Counted from the stretch's first letter, positions 1-8,452 are shown. The stretch: 64,000 nt of DNA from Rhizobium mesoamericanum STM3625 (GCF_000312665.1 NZ_HF536778.1:414063-478062); one strand, 5' to 3'. Numbers and translations: made by a program. The notes: generated from the sequence alone by a model not told the origin.

Positions 1-47
1 GAGGCCGACCTGTTCATAAAGACAGATGAAACCGGGCTCGACGTAGA

Positions 48-620
48 TTGATGCAAACAGCAGAGGACGGGCACGTGGCGAAATCGAATGTGGTTCCGAT
101 GAGACCACGGCGCAAAAACAGCAGCGGGAACGATCGATATCGGCCGGAGCGAAAATTCCGAACGGGACAGAACGGCCCGCGCAAGTCGCTGATGGGTCAT
201 CTCAGCCATCATCATTGGAGCGGGTGGTTGGCTTACCTCCGGCGGCGCTGGTGATCTCTCCGGCGTGCTGGCTCTTGCCAAGATACCGACAACGGATACG
301 TCGCAGGCCGTTTTTCGTTGTGCGGCGAGAGCGTGCGAATGAACTGCGTCGTCGACGGCGACACTTTCTGGTTTGGGGGGAGAAAAAACCGCATGGCGGA
401 TATCGACACGCCGGAACTCAGCCCTCCTCGCTGCGAGGGGGAGCGGATCAAGGGCGAGGCGGCGAAGGCACGCCTGCTCACGCTTTTGAACGCGGGCAAG
501 TTCTCGCTGTCATCAGGTTTGCGGGACGAGAACGAGCATGGCCGAAAACTCCGGAACGTCACGCGGGAGGGACGATCGCTCGGCGACCACCTCATCGATG
601 AAGGTCTTGCCCGGCGCTAG
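48..620 (+). pseudogene. thermonuclease (SNase-like) family gene, interrupted
   Basis: The 3' part (about 318-617) encodes the Staphylococcal-nuclease-like core: a VVDGDTFWFGG strand, the ADIDTPEL motif, an RDENEHGRKLRNV segment and a final LGDHLIDEGLARR. Rhizobial members normally have a basic N-terminus and one membrane anchor before this core, then end shortly after an EGLAR motif in a basic, Trp/Cys-containing tail. Here the basic N-terminus (VVPMRPRRKNS, from about 93) is in the same frame but is cut by a TGA at 252-254, the expected hydrophobic anchor is absent, and the tail stops right after EGLARR. I infer a decayed gene. A short product started at the ATG at 339 or an upstream codon cannot be excluded. 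Confidence 0.6.
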
Positions 621-1017
621 GACTGCGCAAGACTTTTATGGTGCGAGTAAGGAGCTGCGAGAGGATCGTCACCTGGATGGGCGGAGACCGTTTTCGGCCA
701 CCGTGAGCATCGCGAATAGGGCCGTACGCCGCAGGCGTCTCGCCCAAAGACTTTCGGCTTTGCACGTTCGATCGACCGAGGCCCGACATATATCGATGGA
801 TTGTCACATCAGCGCGTGTTCGTGACCCGCGATAATAGAAGCGCTCGACCAGCGCAGCACCCAGGACCGGCAGCAGCGCCAAAACCGCAAGATGGAAGAT
901 CCTATGGAGGCCGAAAAAAATGGACACGGCGATAGCAAAGATGGCGCCCAACAACGCGCCGATGACATAGGCAGATAGCCTTTCATGTGACATCCTCATG
1001 CTGTTTTCGAGATCCAT
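592..1017 (-). CDS. hypothetical membrane protein
   Basis: The open frame starts MDLENSMRMSHERL and then has two clear hydrophobic segments (AYVIGALLGAIFAIAVSIFF and FHLAVLALLPVLGAALV), as expected for a small two-helix membrane protein. A weak GAGAAG Shine-Dalgarno-like stretch precedes the ATG at 1017; a longer frame reaches 1110. The C-terminal half (after about residue 65) has no recognisable features and runs into the 3' end of the broken nuclease gene on the other strand, so the native stop may have been lost. I do not recognise a family. Confidence 0.35.
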   Translation of the reverse strand: MDLENSMRMSHERLSAYVIGALLGAIFAIAVSIFFGLHRIFHLAVLALLPVLGAALVERFYYRGSRTRADVTIHRYMSGLGRSNVQSRKSLGETPAAYGPIRDAHGGRKRSPPIQVTILSQLLTRTIKVLRSPSAGQDLHR

Positions 1018-1355
1018 AATCTTCTCGGAGGTGAAATCCGGGCGAAGAGAAAAACCTGCGCCAGCGCACGCCTGAAACAGTCGAAGCTCCCGGAAATAGA
1101 CCTCTCTCATTGGATGTTCGAGATTCGGCGGCAGTCGCAGACGCTCATTGTGCCAAGCCCAGTCTTGAAGGGAAACCCCGCGCAGATCCTTTAAGTTCCT
1201 TATTGATGGTCGCCCGCCGCACGGACCGGCATCCAGGTAAATTCGCGCAAGCCCGTCGTGTCCGATGGCATGCCATCAGCGATATGAATCAATCCCTGCC
1301 GACCGATTCATAAGTCTCGTTGGACGCGATTCCGCTGATCGGCGATTCTGATCTC

Positions 1356-1613
1356 ATGATCGCGCAACCCTACCATCTCTATGTCGAACGCGTTGACTCC
1401 GCCAGAAACATGGCGCGCTACTACGCCATGTCGATCGAGCCCAACCTGTTCGGGGATGTCTGCCTGCTCAGGAAGTGGGGCCGCATCGGGACAAAGGGTC
1501 AGATGATGGTCCACCATTTTGGGCGGGAAGAGGAAGCAGTTGAACTGTTTCTCGATCTGCTTCGACGGAAACGAAAACGCGGCTATCGTCCGCGCACCTC
1601 CGTGCCAACATGA
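1356..1613 (+). CDS. WGR domain-containing protein
   Basis: A protein of about 85 residues beginning MIAQPYHLYVERVDSARN with the WGR motif in LLRKWGRIGTKGQ, followed by an acidic-basic helix rich in Leu and Arg. WGR domains bind nucleic acid; in PARPs they help sense DNA breaks, and stand-alone versions are common on rhizobial plasmids and near transposons, role unknown. A TTG 36 bases upstream (1320) would add 12 residues, but the ATG at 1356 begins the conserved part. The gene stands alone on the plus strand, followed by non-coding sequence up to a minus-strand small gene. Confidence 0.75.
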   Translation: MIAQPYHLYVERVDSARNMARYYAMSIEPNLFGDVCLLRKWGRIGTKGQMMVHHFGREEEAVELFLDLLRRKRKRGYRPRTSVPT

Positions 1614-1705
1614 GAATGGCCCGCCGAAACGGGCCATTATGCCTTATCGGCACCTGTTCCAGAGGAGCCGCGGAATGCGGCGGGGAAAATTCTGGCGGCG
1701 CCAGG

Positions 1706-2116
1706 TTACAGCCGAACGCGCGGGCTGCAATATCCCCGATGAGAGATGACAGCTCGTTGACAAGGAGAGTTGCAATTGATTGTGATCTCTTTCGTTGCTA
1801 ACGGAGATCGGCCACTCTGTTGCAAAGAGGGGTCAAGGACCGCAACCGTGTCCGTCTGCCGGCGGGAGTGTCGAGGGATGAAATCCCTGACAGCCGGGAA
1901 GCCCGATCCGGCGCACCGGCTCCCCGTCCAGCTGCAAAAGAGCCGCCTCAAAAGGGGCGGCTCGGCATTGATCGCACCGTCCTGTTCGGCAAGCGTCACG
2001 ACCAGATCAGCCTGGGCAAGTTCAAGCTCGCCCCCGATCTGGCGGCGCTCGGCGGCATCGCAGGCGTTCTTCAATTCGAGGCGAAGTTTTTCGATGTGCT
2101 GTCCGATCGTCATCAT
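1706..2116 (-). CDS. small conserved plasmid protein, read-through of its natural stop
   Basis: The start MMTIGQHIEKLRLELKNACD has a good AAGGAG ribosome site just upstream, and the first 55 residues form a charged two-helix protein of a kind frequent on rhizobial plasmids. The frame runs straight through the hairpin of its own terminator (1936-1963): the bases that would read CCC TTT TGA read CCCC TTTT GAGG, so one extra C shifts out the stop and adds about 80 junk-like residues. I infer that the native protein ended near 1948 as ...AEPPF. The function is unknown. A one-base difference in a short homopolymer could also be a sequencing error. Confidence 0.55.
   Translation of the reverse strand: MMTIGQHIEKLRLELKNACDAAERRQIGGELELAQADLVVTLAEQDGAINAEPPLLRRLFCSWTGSRCAGSGFPAVRDFIPRHSRRQTDTVAVLDPSLQQSGRSPLATKEITINCNSPCQRAVISHRGYCSPRVRL
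1936..1963 (-). terminator. rho-independent terminator
   Basis: An 8-bp perfect stem (GAGCCGCC at 1940-1947 pairing with GGCGGCTC at 1956-1963) with an 8-base loop, followed on the minus strand by TTTT at 1936-1939. It lies exactly where the small gene starting at 2116 should end. Confidence 0.65.
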
Positions 2117-2434
2117 CTCATCTCCTTGAGTTCGTGAAAGACGAGACCGCTGGGCGGGAGGAGATGACGGGGTCAGGGAGCGCGGCAGCCACCGGCGGAG
2201 CAAGCGCATGGGGGAGCCGATTTTGTTGGAGCTGAGGTTCGAAGCGGAGGCAAAATTGGGGGAACCGCGCGTCCTCTGACGCCGGCATTTCTGCCCGGCA
2301 CAATCGCTCCATCTGAGCAGACAATATTCCGGTTCCGTATCGCACCGAGAAAGCCGGCGGCAGGCTCGATGCCCGCCGCCGGCTTGTCTCTATTCAGTTC
2401 AGCCCCGCCTTGGCGGCGGGGCCCTGTCCGGGTC
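2117..2434. other. intergenic, no supported gene
   Basis: About 320 bases between two minus-strand genes. Open frames here are short and lack ribosome sites or recognisable domains. A GC-rich inverted repeat near 2353-2425 (GCCGGCGG, GCGGCGGG) could act as the terminator of the DUF736 gene. Confidence 0.4.
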
Positions 2435-2746
2435 TCAGTCGCGGTGGGGGCGGGACCAGATCAACTGGTAGCCGTCCTCGCCCTCGACCTCGGTCAGCGT
2501 CGCGTAGATCGGAGCGGGGAAGCTCGGGTCATCGAGCTTGACCGAGAGATAGTCCCGATCCGTCTCGGCGGAGCGCTTCTGCCAGGCCGCACCCAGCTCG
2601 ACGTTGCCTGCGTAGATGCGGAAGTGCGGGCCCTTGTCGGAGTGATTGTCGATGCGAGCGATGCGGGCCTTGACGTTGAGGGCAAGGGTGCGGATCGAGC
2701 CGTTGAAGCCGGTTTCGGAAGTGGTGAAGGTGCCGATGGTTGCCAT
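2435..2746 (-). CDS. DUF736 domain-containing protein
   Basis: A 103-residue protein starting MATIGTFTTSETGFNGSIRT and ending LIWSRPHRD, matching the DUF736 family throughout its usual length. The family is a small beta-rich protein found on conjugative and integrative elements of alphaproteobacteria; its biochemical role is unknown. The ATG at 2746 is preceded by AAAGGAATACGACA, a fair ribosome site. A longer in-frame extension to 2971 has no family support. It lies in the backbone block with ArdC and the DUF3991/TOPRIM protein, a common grouping on rhizobial plasmids. Confidence 0.9.
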   Translation of the reverse strand: MATIGTFTTSETGFNGSIRTLALNVKARIARIDNHSDKGPHFRIYAGNVELGAAWQKRSAETDRDYLSVKLDDPSFPAPIYATLTEVEGEDGYQLIWSRPHRD

Positions 2747-3187
2747 TGTCGTATTCCTTTGCTGTTTCGGGCCGCGCCCATCGCGGCCTCGATGGCTGTC
2801 GCAAGATCGGGGACGATCGGACCGCACCTGAAAGGCCAAAATGAAATGGAGGGCGGCCACGAGAAATTTTGTTGTTCCGCGAGGAATGGGCGCGCAGCGC
2901 TCAGGGGAATAAAGTTTCGGAGGGCCGTTGCGGTAAGACGATCGAGGCAAAGCCGGTCTTCGATCAGACATGCCTCATCGAGCCCGCGACGGTCGTGGCC
3001 TGGCGCAGTGGTCGAAGGAATATGGCAATGGCGGTTCGTCCCTCGACTGCTCCCGAACGCTGCAACGATCGCTCCGCGGTCCTGTCCACGTGCGAAACCG
3101 AAACCTCGCAGAACCAACGAGCAGGGGGCGTTGCATTGCCCGCTCCGCGCTGTCGTCGCGCCTCGCAAGCCGTCGCCTGGAGGATCC
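2747..3187. other. intergenic, no supported gene
   Basis: About 440 bases between the DUF736 gene and a small plus-strand gene. Several overlapping open frames exist on both strands but none has a convincing start or recognisable composition; they look like GC-rich chance frames. Confidence 0.4.
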
Positions 3188-3364
3188 ATGCATCAGCAGA
3201 CAAAGCCCTTTATCGTCGAAATCAAGCCGTCCCGGAAGCTCAAGCCGATAGACCGGGAAAACTCGATCTGCGGCAAACTGCACCTTGCGACGGATCGTGA
3301 CACGCCCACCGCGACCGACGGCCGAGAGTTGTCGGCCGCCGGCGAGGCCGACGACCGGCGCTGA
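3188..3364 (+). CDS. small conserved rhizobial plasmid protein
   Basis: A 58-residue protein, MHQQTKPFIVEIKPSRKLK then a polar tail. The ATG is preceded by GGAGGATCC, an excellent ribosome site, which separates it from the long chance frame around it. I recall similar short proteins with an N-terminal KPFIVEIK motif on rhizobial plasmids, without assigned function. It is convergent with the ArdC-like gene, whose stop lies 8 bases downstream on the other strand. Confidence 0.55.
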   Translation: MHQQTKPFIVEIKPSRKLKPIDRENSICGKLHLATDRDTPTATDGRELSAAGEADDRR

Positions 3365-3371
3365 CAAGTCG

Positions 3372-4295
3372 TTACGCAGCGAGCCGCTTGTCGGCCGCGT
3401 CCGGCTGCAGCGAATGCAGGAAAGTCACGGCCCGCTGCGCATGCGCCGCCGCCTGGAAGATCGCCCGTCTGTCATCGGCCAGGACCTTGAGCCAGGAATC
3501 GAGGTAGGACGCGTGATCGGGGCGGGGCTCGAGCTCGGGAACAATCCCGAGATCGGCGCACAGGAAGCAGCTGCCGAGCTCGGCGATCAGTTCCTCGCGG
3601 GCTCGTTCAGATTTGTCCTTGGCATAGCGGCTGAGGTCGCGACCGAGGCGATGGGCCGGCGCCGTCCAATGCGTGACCTCATGACTCAAGGTCGCGTAGT
3701 AGCTTGCCGCATCCTTGAAGCTCTCAAATGGTGGCATCTGGACGACATCGGCGGCTGGCGCAAAGAAGGCCTGGTTGCCGCCATGACGAATTGAAGCACC
3801 GGTGTTGCGGAAGAACCGATCCGCGTGCCCGATGCGCTCGACAGGATCCGGAACGGACACCGGCCGGTGATGATACTGATCGGGGAGTCCCTCGATCTGT
3901 TCGACGTTGAAGACGCTGTATGCCTTTAAGAAGGGGATTTCCCGCTCGACCTCGCCGCCGTTCCCGTCGGTTTCGGACTTAGTGAAACGGCTGGCGAAGA
4001 CGACGGTCGTGCCCGTCTCGCCTTTGCGGACCGCGGCGCCCAATTCGAGGGACTGCTTGAACGTCATCCACGTGGATGACGCGTAACCTCGCGCGACACC
4101 CTCCGACCACAAAAGCAGCACGTTGACGCCAGAATAGGGTTGCCCATTGTAACGCAGCGGCCGGGTAATGCGACCTGCCGCGTTCGCTGAATTCCATGGT
4201 TTCATCCAAGGCCGCACGCCCTTTGCCAGGTCTTCGATGATCTTGTCGGTGATCCGGCTGTAGAGATCGACCCGCTGATTTTCTGTGTTGCTCAT
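3372..4295 (-). CDS. ArdC-like ssDNA-binding antirestriction protein with metallopeptidase domain
   Basis: A protein of 307 residues with the N-terminal ArdC/DUF1738 single-strand DNA-binding domain (DKIIEDLAKGVRPWMKPW, then SGVNVLLLW and KGETGTTVVFAS) and a C-terminal zincin-like domain with the HExxH-type motif SHEVTHWT near residue 213 and a downstream glutamate-rich AREELIAELGSCFL helix. ArdC-type proteins bind single-stranded DNA of incoming plasmids and protect it from restriction during conjugation. The start MSNTENQ is chosen because GGGGAAG lies 8 bases before it; a TTG at 4316 would add seven residues. It marks this end as plasmid backbone that has moved by conjugation. Confidence 0.9.
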   Translation of the reverse strand: MSNTENQRVDLYSRITDKIIEDLAKGVRPWMKPWNSANAAGRITRPLRYNGQPYSGVNVLLLWSEGVARGYASSTWMTFKQSLELGAAVRKGETGTTVVFASRFTKSETDGNGGEVEREIPFLKAYSVFNVEQIEGLPDQYHHRPVSVPDPVERIGHADRFFRNTGASIRHGGNQAFFAPAADVVQMPPFESFKDAASYYATLSHEVTHWTAPAHRLGRDLSRYAKDKSERAREELIAELGSCFLCADLGIVPELEPRPDHASYLDSWLKVLADDRRAIFQAAAHAQRAVTFLHSLQPDAADKRLAA

Positions 4296-4597
4296 ATTCA
4301 AACTTCCCCGTTTCAAGGCCGCGCCCCTCGCGGCCCGCTACGAAGGGCGAAAGCAGGAGCAGGTTAGCCGGCGGATGCACCGGAACGGCCGCAACGCAGT
4401 GGAGGACGGCGAAGGCGTTGCGTCCGTCGGCGGCTCCTGCAGACCCTACGAAGGAACGGGCCACGACGGGCGTGCCATCGACTTCATTTCCTTTTTCTTG
4501 CTGGCGGGGTCAGCGACACGAAACAGGCCGGTCCCGCCACGGAAGCGGCCGGCTCGAGTTGATGGAAAGGCGGGGCCGAAGCCCCCGCCGAAAGTGG
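4296..4597. other. intergenic, leader of the ArdC-like gene
   Basis: About 300 bases holding the upstream region of the ArdC-like gene and the end region of the next minus-strand gene. Open frames on both strands look like chance; no clear promoter or hairpin was picked out. Confidence 0.35.
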
Positions 4598-5185
4598 TCA
4601 GTCGAAGGCGGAGATCTGCGTTTCGGTAGCCTTGCGGTAGAGCGCGTGGCCGGGCTGTTCGACGGGACGGTCGAACGGTTTCCAGGTCTCGCCGATCACC
4701 TGGACATAGGCGGCGACGGCGCCTTCGGCCGCCATTCTGAGCGCATGGACCTGTATGCCCATGTCGGCGGCGAATTCGCGCTTGCGCTGAGCGGCGCTGT
4801 CAAAGCCGACGGGGCCGTCCAGGTCCTCGTCGCGGGCATCGTTGGCGGCTTTGGCCGTGGCATCGCGCCCCTCGGTGACCGCGCGGCTGTAGAACTGGCC
4901 GGCGCCGTGGGCCGAGCCGACGTAGGCACCGACGATCCGCTGCAGGTGGATCTGCATGGCCTTGTCGCCAAGGCCGTCGCCGAGCGCATCGGCTGTCTCC
5001 GTGACCAGCCGCTCGTGCAAGTCGCGGATGCCGTCGCTGTCGATGACGGCGGTTCCGAAACTCTCGGTGATCTTAAGTGCCTGGCTGACGTCGGGGCAGG
5101 TGAGCCGGACCATTTCGATGGTTGCGCCCTTGCGCAGTTGCACGACGCGTGTGGATTGGCGGGAGGAGGGTGTAGGCTTGGCCAT
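4598..5185 (-). CDS. conserved hypothetical plasmid protein
   Basis: A 195-residue, mostly helical soluble protein: basic N-terminus (MAKPTPSSRQSTRVVQLRKG), then a long helical region with acidic and Ala-rich segments (AKAANDARDEDLDGPVGFDS) and a C-terminal FDRPVEQPGHALYRK stretch. No signal peptide, membrane helix or catalytic motif. The start has a GGAAACGAC upstream. I recognise it only as a type carried on rhizobial plasmids next to ArdC-like genes; its function is unknown. Codon use is normal for the surrounding genes. Confidence 0.75.
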   Translation of the reverse strand: MAKPTPSSRQSTRVVQLRKGATIEMVRLTCPDVSQALKITESFGTAVIDSDGIRDLHERLVTETADALGDGLGDKAMQIHLQRIVGAYVGSAHGAGQFYSRAVTEGRDATAKAANDARDEDLDGPVGFDSAAQRKREFAADMGIQVHALRMAAEGAVAAYVQVIGETWKPFDRPVEQPGHALYRKATETQISAFD

Positions 5186-5740
5186 GTCGTTTCCTTTCGA
5201 AGTCGTCCGGAGCGGCTCCGGCCCATGCCGGCTTGCCCTTCGGTGCGGTCACCTCGAACCGGCGGAAAGACGGGCGCTTCAGGGTCCGGCCCCACCTGGA
5301 CGAGCGGAGCCGGTTTGCTTGCGACGAGGGCAAGCTGCCCTCGACGGAGCACGCGAGCCTGCTCCGAGAACGACGGCGGGGTCCGGCCGCGCCGCGGCGC
5401 GACAGCGGCCTTGAAGCGCACGGACGCCGGTTCAGACCTCAGCAAAACCGAAGGGCGATCCGGCGTGGGGAGGAAGATGACGTCCTCGAATGAACGAACA
5501 GGCGTTTCCGGGGAACCCTGGCTTCCCCACGCGCTGCACATGAACGCTCGGCCTATCGCTTGGTCAGCTTAGGCAAGCGATAGGATTGCAGCCAGCCGGA
5601 CCGTGCGAGTTGCGAAGGCCGCGCAGCAGACCGCTGCCGTCATGAGGCGGGCCCGCCCCAACCAGGCGTTGTTGAGGATTGATTTCCAGCGTCGACGATG
5701 CCTGCGGCGTAGGCCGGAAGCGCCGCTTGCTGCTCCGCCG
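5186..5740. other. intergenic, contains one strong palindrome
   Basis: About 550 bases without a convincing gene. Overlapping GC-rich frames on both strands have no ribosome sites. The clear structure is the 11-bp inverted repeat at 5552-5584. Confidence 0.4.
5552..5584. repeat. 11-bp perfect inverted repeat, 11-base loop
   Basis: CCTATCGCTTG at 5552-5562 and its exact complement CAAGCGATAGG at 5574-5584. There is no U tract on either side, so it is not a standard terminator. It could be a protein-binding site or an RNA stem. Confidence 0.7.
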
Positions 5741-5959
5741 TCAGGGCGGGCAATGCTTCACGGCGACAACCGGCAACACGCGTATTTGGCCGCCATCCGG
5801 CTCCGCTTCCCTGGCCGCAATCAGGCGCCTGAGCTCAGCCGGGCCGGCGCTCAGAAAGGCTTGGCCTTCGAAATGGTGAAATTGCCGCCAGAACGCGGTT
5901 CGCTCGGCCGGCGATCCTCCGATGCCGGCTCTCCGCTCCAGGTCGCCGATGGTGCTCAT
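5741..5959 (-). CDS. small conserved hypothetical protein
   Basis: A 72-residue protein, MSTIGDLERRAGIGGSPAER then a helical FWRQFHHFEGQAF segment and a basic-acidic C-terminus. GGAGGG lies 8 bases before the ATG at 5959; a longer frame to 6016 lacks such a site. The next gene upstream (6013-6249) runs in the same direction with a 53-base gap, and the DUF3991 gene precedes that, so the three may be co-transcribed. The function is unknown. Confidence 0.55.
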   Translation of the reverse strand: MSTIGDLERRAGIGGSPAERTAFWRQFHHFEGQAFLSAGPAELRRLIAAREAEPDGGQIRVLPVVAVKHCPP

Positions 5960-6012
5960 GGCAACGCCCTCCACGCAGTTGCGACGACGCGGCCATCCAA
6001 TTCGGCTCGCGC

Positions 6013-6249
6013 TCAAAGTGCGGCGATTGTCGCGTCCTGCCGAGCAAGATTCCGCGTAAGCGCATCGACTTCCGGCTGTCGCTCGGCCGTCAGACTGCCA
6101 GATTGGTGCGGTAGCGTTCGAGGAAGGCGCCGTCCAAGCAGGGGAATGAGCGCGGTTAGCCGGTCGATGAGATCGAGCTGGTGCTGCGTCTTTCGCCGTG
6201 CCGCTTCCATTCTGGCAAGCTCGCCGAGCTGTCGTTCGGAATTGGCCAT
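6013..6249 (-). CDS. small conserved hypothetical protein, helical
   Basis: A 78-residue protein beginning MANSERQLGELARMEAARRK, predicted largely alpha-helical, possibly a short coiled coil. GGGAGGG lies 8 bases before the ATG. It sits between the DUF3991/TOPRIM gene (upstream, stop at 6312) and another small gene (downstream). No family is recognised; the arrangement resembles other rhizobial plasmid backbones. Confidence 0.55.
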   Translation of the reverse strand: MANSERQLGELARMEAARRKTQHQLDLIDRLTALIPLLGRRLPRTLPHQSGSLTAERQPEVDALTRNLARQDATIAAL

Positions 6250-6311
6250 TACGCCGCCCTCCCGCGCCAACCGGCGAAGCTGGAGGGGCCGTCTAGGCGG
6301 CATGCTTCGTC

Positions 6312-7439
6312 TCATTGATGACGAAACCGACGGAATATTCTTGGCTCGGCACAAGGAAGCGGCGCGTCTACGTGGTCGCCGCGCTTGCCGCCGACCGCCG
6401 CGATCACCTGGGTCATGCCGCCGACATCGCGGCCGGCGGGGTCCAGGGCCGGCTCACGGGCAAAGCCTCCGTTGACGCGGCCGGAGCGCATGCGGCACGC
6501 CTCCTCTTCTTTCCTCCCACCCTCGCTTTTCCTGTTCTCATTCCTTCGCTTCGCGCGAGCCTTCAGGGCCTCGTTCCAGTCTTCTTGCGGTGGGCGGAGC
6601 CGCATCCAATCGCAGCCGGCCCCATGGGCAAGCGCGCGCAATCGCTCGGCAAACAGATCGCCTTGGGGATTGGCGTCGGTGGCGGCGACAAGCTGAACGG
6701 TGGGGCGTGAAGCCAGCGCGCCAAGGGCTGCGGCCGTGATCGGAGACCAGCCGCCGCCGGTGCTGAGATAAAGTGTACCATCACGTAACCCCTCGATTGC
6801 CGCCAGGCTCATGGCGTCGATCGCAGCTTCCGTCACGGCCAAGCGCATTGCAGCGTCAGGGCCGAGGCGGAACAGAACCTTCGCTCCCCCGCTGGCAAAG
6901 CCACGATATTGCGGACCGCGCGCCTCCCAGCCTGTGATGTCGCCCGCATGGTTCGTATGAGCGGCCCATAGGCTGCCCTGCGGCCCTTCCCGGAGGAGTT
7001 CGCGTTTGATCGCCGTGCGGAGCAGGGATGTTGGAAGGCAGCGCTCGTCGTGCAGGTAGCGCCATGTCAATGAGCCAGGCCACGGGCGGCGGCGTGCTCG
7101 CCAACGATCGGTAAGGGAAAGGTCGGATTTGTCTGCAGCGCTTAGAGATTTCCATTCGGGCGCGGAAATTTCGAACCCCACCAGAGCCGCGACCTTTTCG
7201 ATGGCCTCGTGAAAGCTGGCGCGATCCAGGTGCTCGACGAGCCCGAAGACATCACCCTTCGCCTCGCTGAGCGGGTCGAACCATCCGCGCCCTTGATGTG
7301 TGACGATGACGATCTCACTGCTGCGTCGAAATTTTACCGCCCGGCGGGTGCTTTCCTTGACATCAATGGCAAATCCGGCCTGTTCCAGCACAGCTGCGCA
7401 GCTTACGGCATCGCGTAGCGCCTCTATCTCTCTTCTCTC
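6312..7439 (-). CDS. DUF3991 and TOPRIM domain-containing protein
   Basis: A 375-residue protein. The N-terminal zinc-finger-like/primase-like region contains GFAIDVKESTRRAVKFRRSS and GRGWFDPLSEAKGDVFGLV; the middle DUF3991 block has TWRYLHDERCLP; the TOPRIM-like segment has VTEAAIDAMSLAAIEG with the conserved acidic residue, and LVAATDANPQGDLFAERL with the DxN acidic pair. Such proteins resemble DNA primases and are common on mobile elements of alphaproteobacteria; the activity is inferred, not shown. The start MERREIEALRDAV is chosen because GGAGG lies just before it; an upstream ATG at 7493 has no such site. The last 60 residues are Gly/Arg-rich and overlap one copy of a 40-bp repeat (6461-6501), suggesting an altered C-terminus. 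Confidence 0.85.
   Translation of the reverse strand, partial: ERREIEALRDAVSCAAVLEQAGFAIDVKESTRRAVKFRRSSEIVIVTHQGRGWFDPLSEAKGDVFGLVEHLDRASFHEAIEKVAALVGFEISAPEWKSLSAADKSDLSLTDRWRARRRPWPGSLTWRYLHDERCLPTSLLRTAIKRELLREGPQGSLWAAHTNHAGDITGWEARGPQYRGFASGGAKVLFRLGPDAAMRLAVTEAAIDAMSLAAIEGLRDGTLYLSTGGGWSPITAAALGALASRPTVQLVAATDANPQGDLFAERLRALAHGAGCDWMRLRPPQEDWNEALKARAKRRNENRKSEGGRKEEEACRMRSGRVNGGFAREPALDPAGRDVGGMTQVIAAVGGKRGDHVDAPLPCAEPRIFRRFRHQ
6461..6501. repeat. 40-bp dispersed repeat, copy A
   Basis: Begins CAAAGCCTCCGTTGACGCGG and ends GCATGCGGCACGCC. Closely similar to copies at 7576-7615 and 9383-9422, all in the same orientation. Confidence 0.6.
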
Positions 7440-7575
7440 CATCCTTCCTCCGATCGCGAAAGCGATCGCCTCCTGCTCGTCGGTTCTATTCATCGGCCAC
7501 TTCACCGGGCGTGAAGAGCAAAGGCCGCAAGGGCGCGGCTTGCAATTTGGTGAATCATGCAAGGTCGGCCGCGGC

Positions 7576-7615
7576 GGAGCCTCCCTTGCGGCCTGCCGCA
7601 CGCAAGCGGCACGCC
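7576..7615. repeat. 40-bp dispersed repeat, copy B
   Basis: GGAGCCTCCCTTGCGGCCTG... ending CGCAAGCGGCACGCC, lying directly downstream of the small gene at 7631-7801. Internal GC-rich dyads suggest a hairpin. Confidence 0.6.
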
Positions 7616-7630
7616 TAAGGTGCCGCCGGC

Positions 7631-7801
7631 TCAATGCCACGGCGTGTATTCATGGACGATCTCAAGATCGTCGTCGGCGTCGTTTTCGTCAGACGGCGGG
7701 ATGCCGTATTTGCCGTCGACCGAGAAGAGGGTGATCGGAACCACAAGGTCGCGGGAGAGCTGGAATGCGTGGAACTGGGCGAGTGAGAGGTCGTGCGACA
7801 T
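7631..7801 (-). CDS. small acidic conserved hypothetical protein
   Basis: A 56-residue acidic protein, MSHDLSLAQFHAFQLSRDLV then a C-terminus with DENDADDDLEIVHEYTPWH. The ATG at 7801 follows a GAGGGGCC stretch. A second, broken copy of the last 20 codons and the flanking repeat occurs at 9383-9548, where the same LEIV-EYT ending can be read. The function is unknown; the pair indicates a local duplication. Confidence 0.5.
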   Translation of the reverse strand: MSHDLSLAQFHAFQLSRDLVVPITLFSVDGKYGIPPSDENDADDDLEIVHEYTPWH

Positions 7802-8152
7802 GTGAGAGGCCCCTTCGGAGCGGGCCAATTCCCGCTCGATGGCTCCTCAGAAGGCCCGGGGGGCGCGATCACCGCGACGCGAAGCAGAAGCGGCCGAAGC
7901 TTGCGCACGGACTCCTTGCGGGTTGATCGTGGAAGATCCGGAACCGGGCCAGGACGCCATCAAATGAGAGCGGGATTGGACTGCGCCGATGGATTGCGCC
8001 AAATGCATCCTGATCTTGCGATCTCGATAGCTCCAGCCGGCAAGGTCCTGAAAACAGATCGCGGGCGGCCGGCGTGACATTAGCCGATTTCAACTGGCGA
8101 AGAATCTTGGTATCTCACCGGGTAGGTGGCAGGGCGGCATAGGGAAGTGACA
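7802..8152. other. intergenic, no supported gene
   Basis: About 350 bases between divergent small genes. A 77-codon minus-strand frame (7847-8080) has no ribosome site and no recognised domain, so it is not called. Promoters for the two flanking genes should lie here. Confidence 0.35.
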
Positions 8153-8452
8153 ATGGATTCACGCAGGGACATAGCCGAACGGGTCATCGCGCGTTGGAAG
8201 GCGCGAGGGATCCGGATCGATGAAGACCCCGGTTTCATGGAACTGGTCGCACTTTGGACGGCAGGGACGATCGAGTCCGATGAAATGCGCCGCCGGTATG
8301 CCGCGCTCCTGCGCGAGCGGTCCCTGTCCAGATCAAGCCCACTTGACCTGCACCCCTCCGGCGAAGAGCCGGATGTCGATCATCAATCCATTGCCATTCC
8401 AGACGACGAACCGGATGAGCGGGAAGGCTTCGTTCAGCCGGCGCAATGGTGA
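8153..8452 (+). CDS. conserved hypothetical plasmid protein
   Basis: A 99-residue protein, MDSRRDIAERVIARWKARGI, with a helical N-terminal half (WTAGTIESDEMRRRYAALLRER) and an acidic C-terminus (IPDDEPDEREGF). It is preceded by AGGGAAGTGACA. The helical part is of a kind I associate with short orphan proteins of rhizobial plasmids; no function is known. No membrane segment or signal peptide. Confidence 0.6.
   Translation: MDSRRDIAERVIARWKARGIRIDEDPGFMELVALWTAGTIESDEMRRRYAALLRERSLSRSSPLDLHPSGEEPDVDHQSIAIPDDEPDEREGFVQPAQW

Noticed and set aside
2369..3364. 331-codon plus-strand frame across DUF736 and its upstream region
   Set aside because: The part opposite DUF736 is a shadow; only the last 58 codons (3188-3364), with a strong ribosome site, are likely real.
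4418..5572. 384-codon plus-strand frame
   Set aside because: Antisense to the conserved minus-strand gene 4598-5185, with low-complexity Arg/Gly-rich translation.
7847..8080. 77-codon minus-strand frame
   Set aside because: No ribosome site, no recognised family; overlaps a divergent promoter region.
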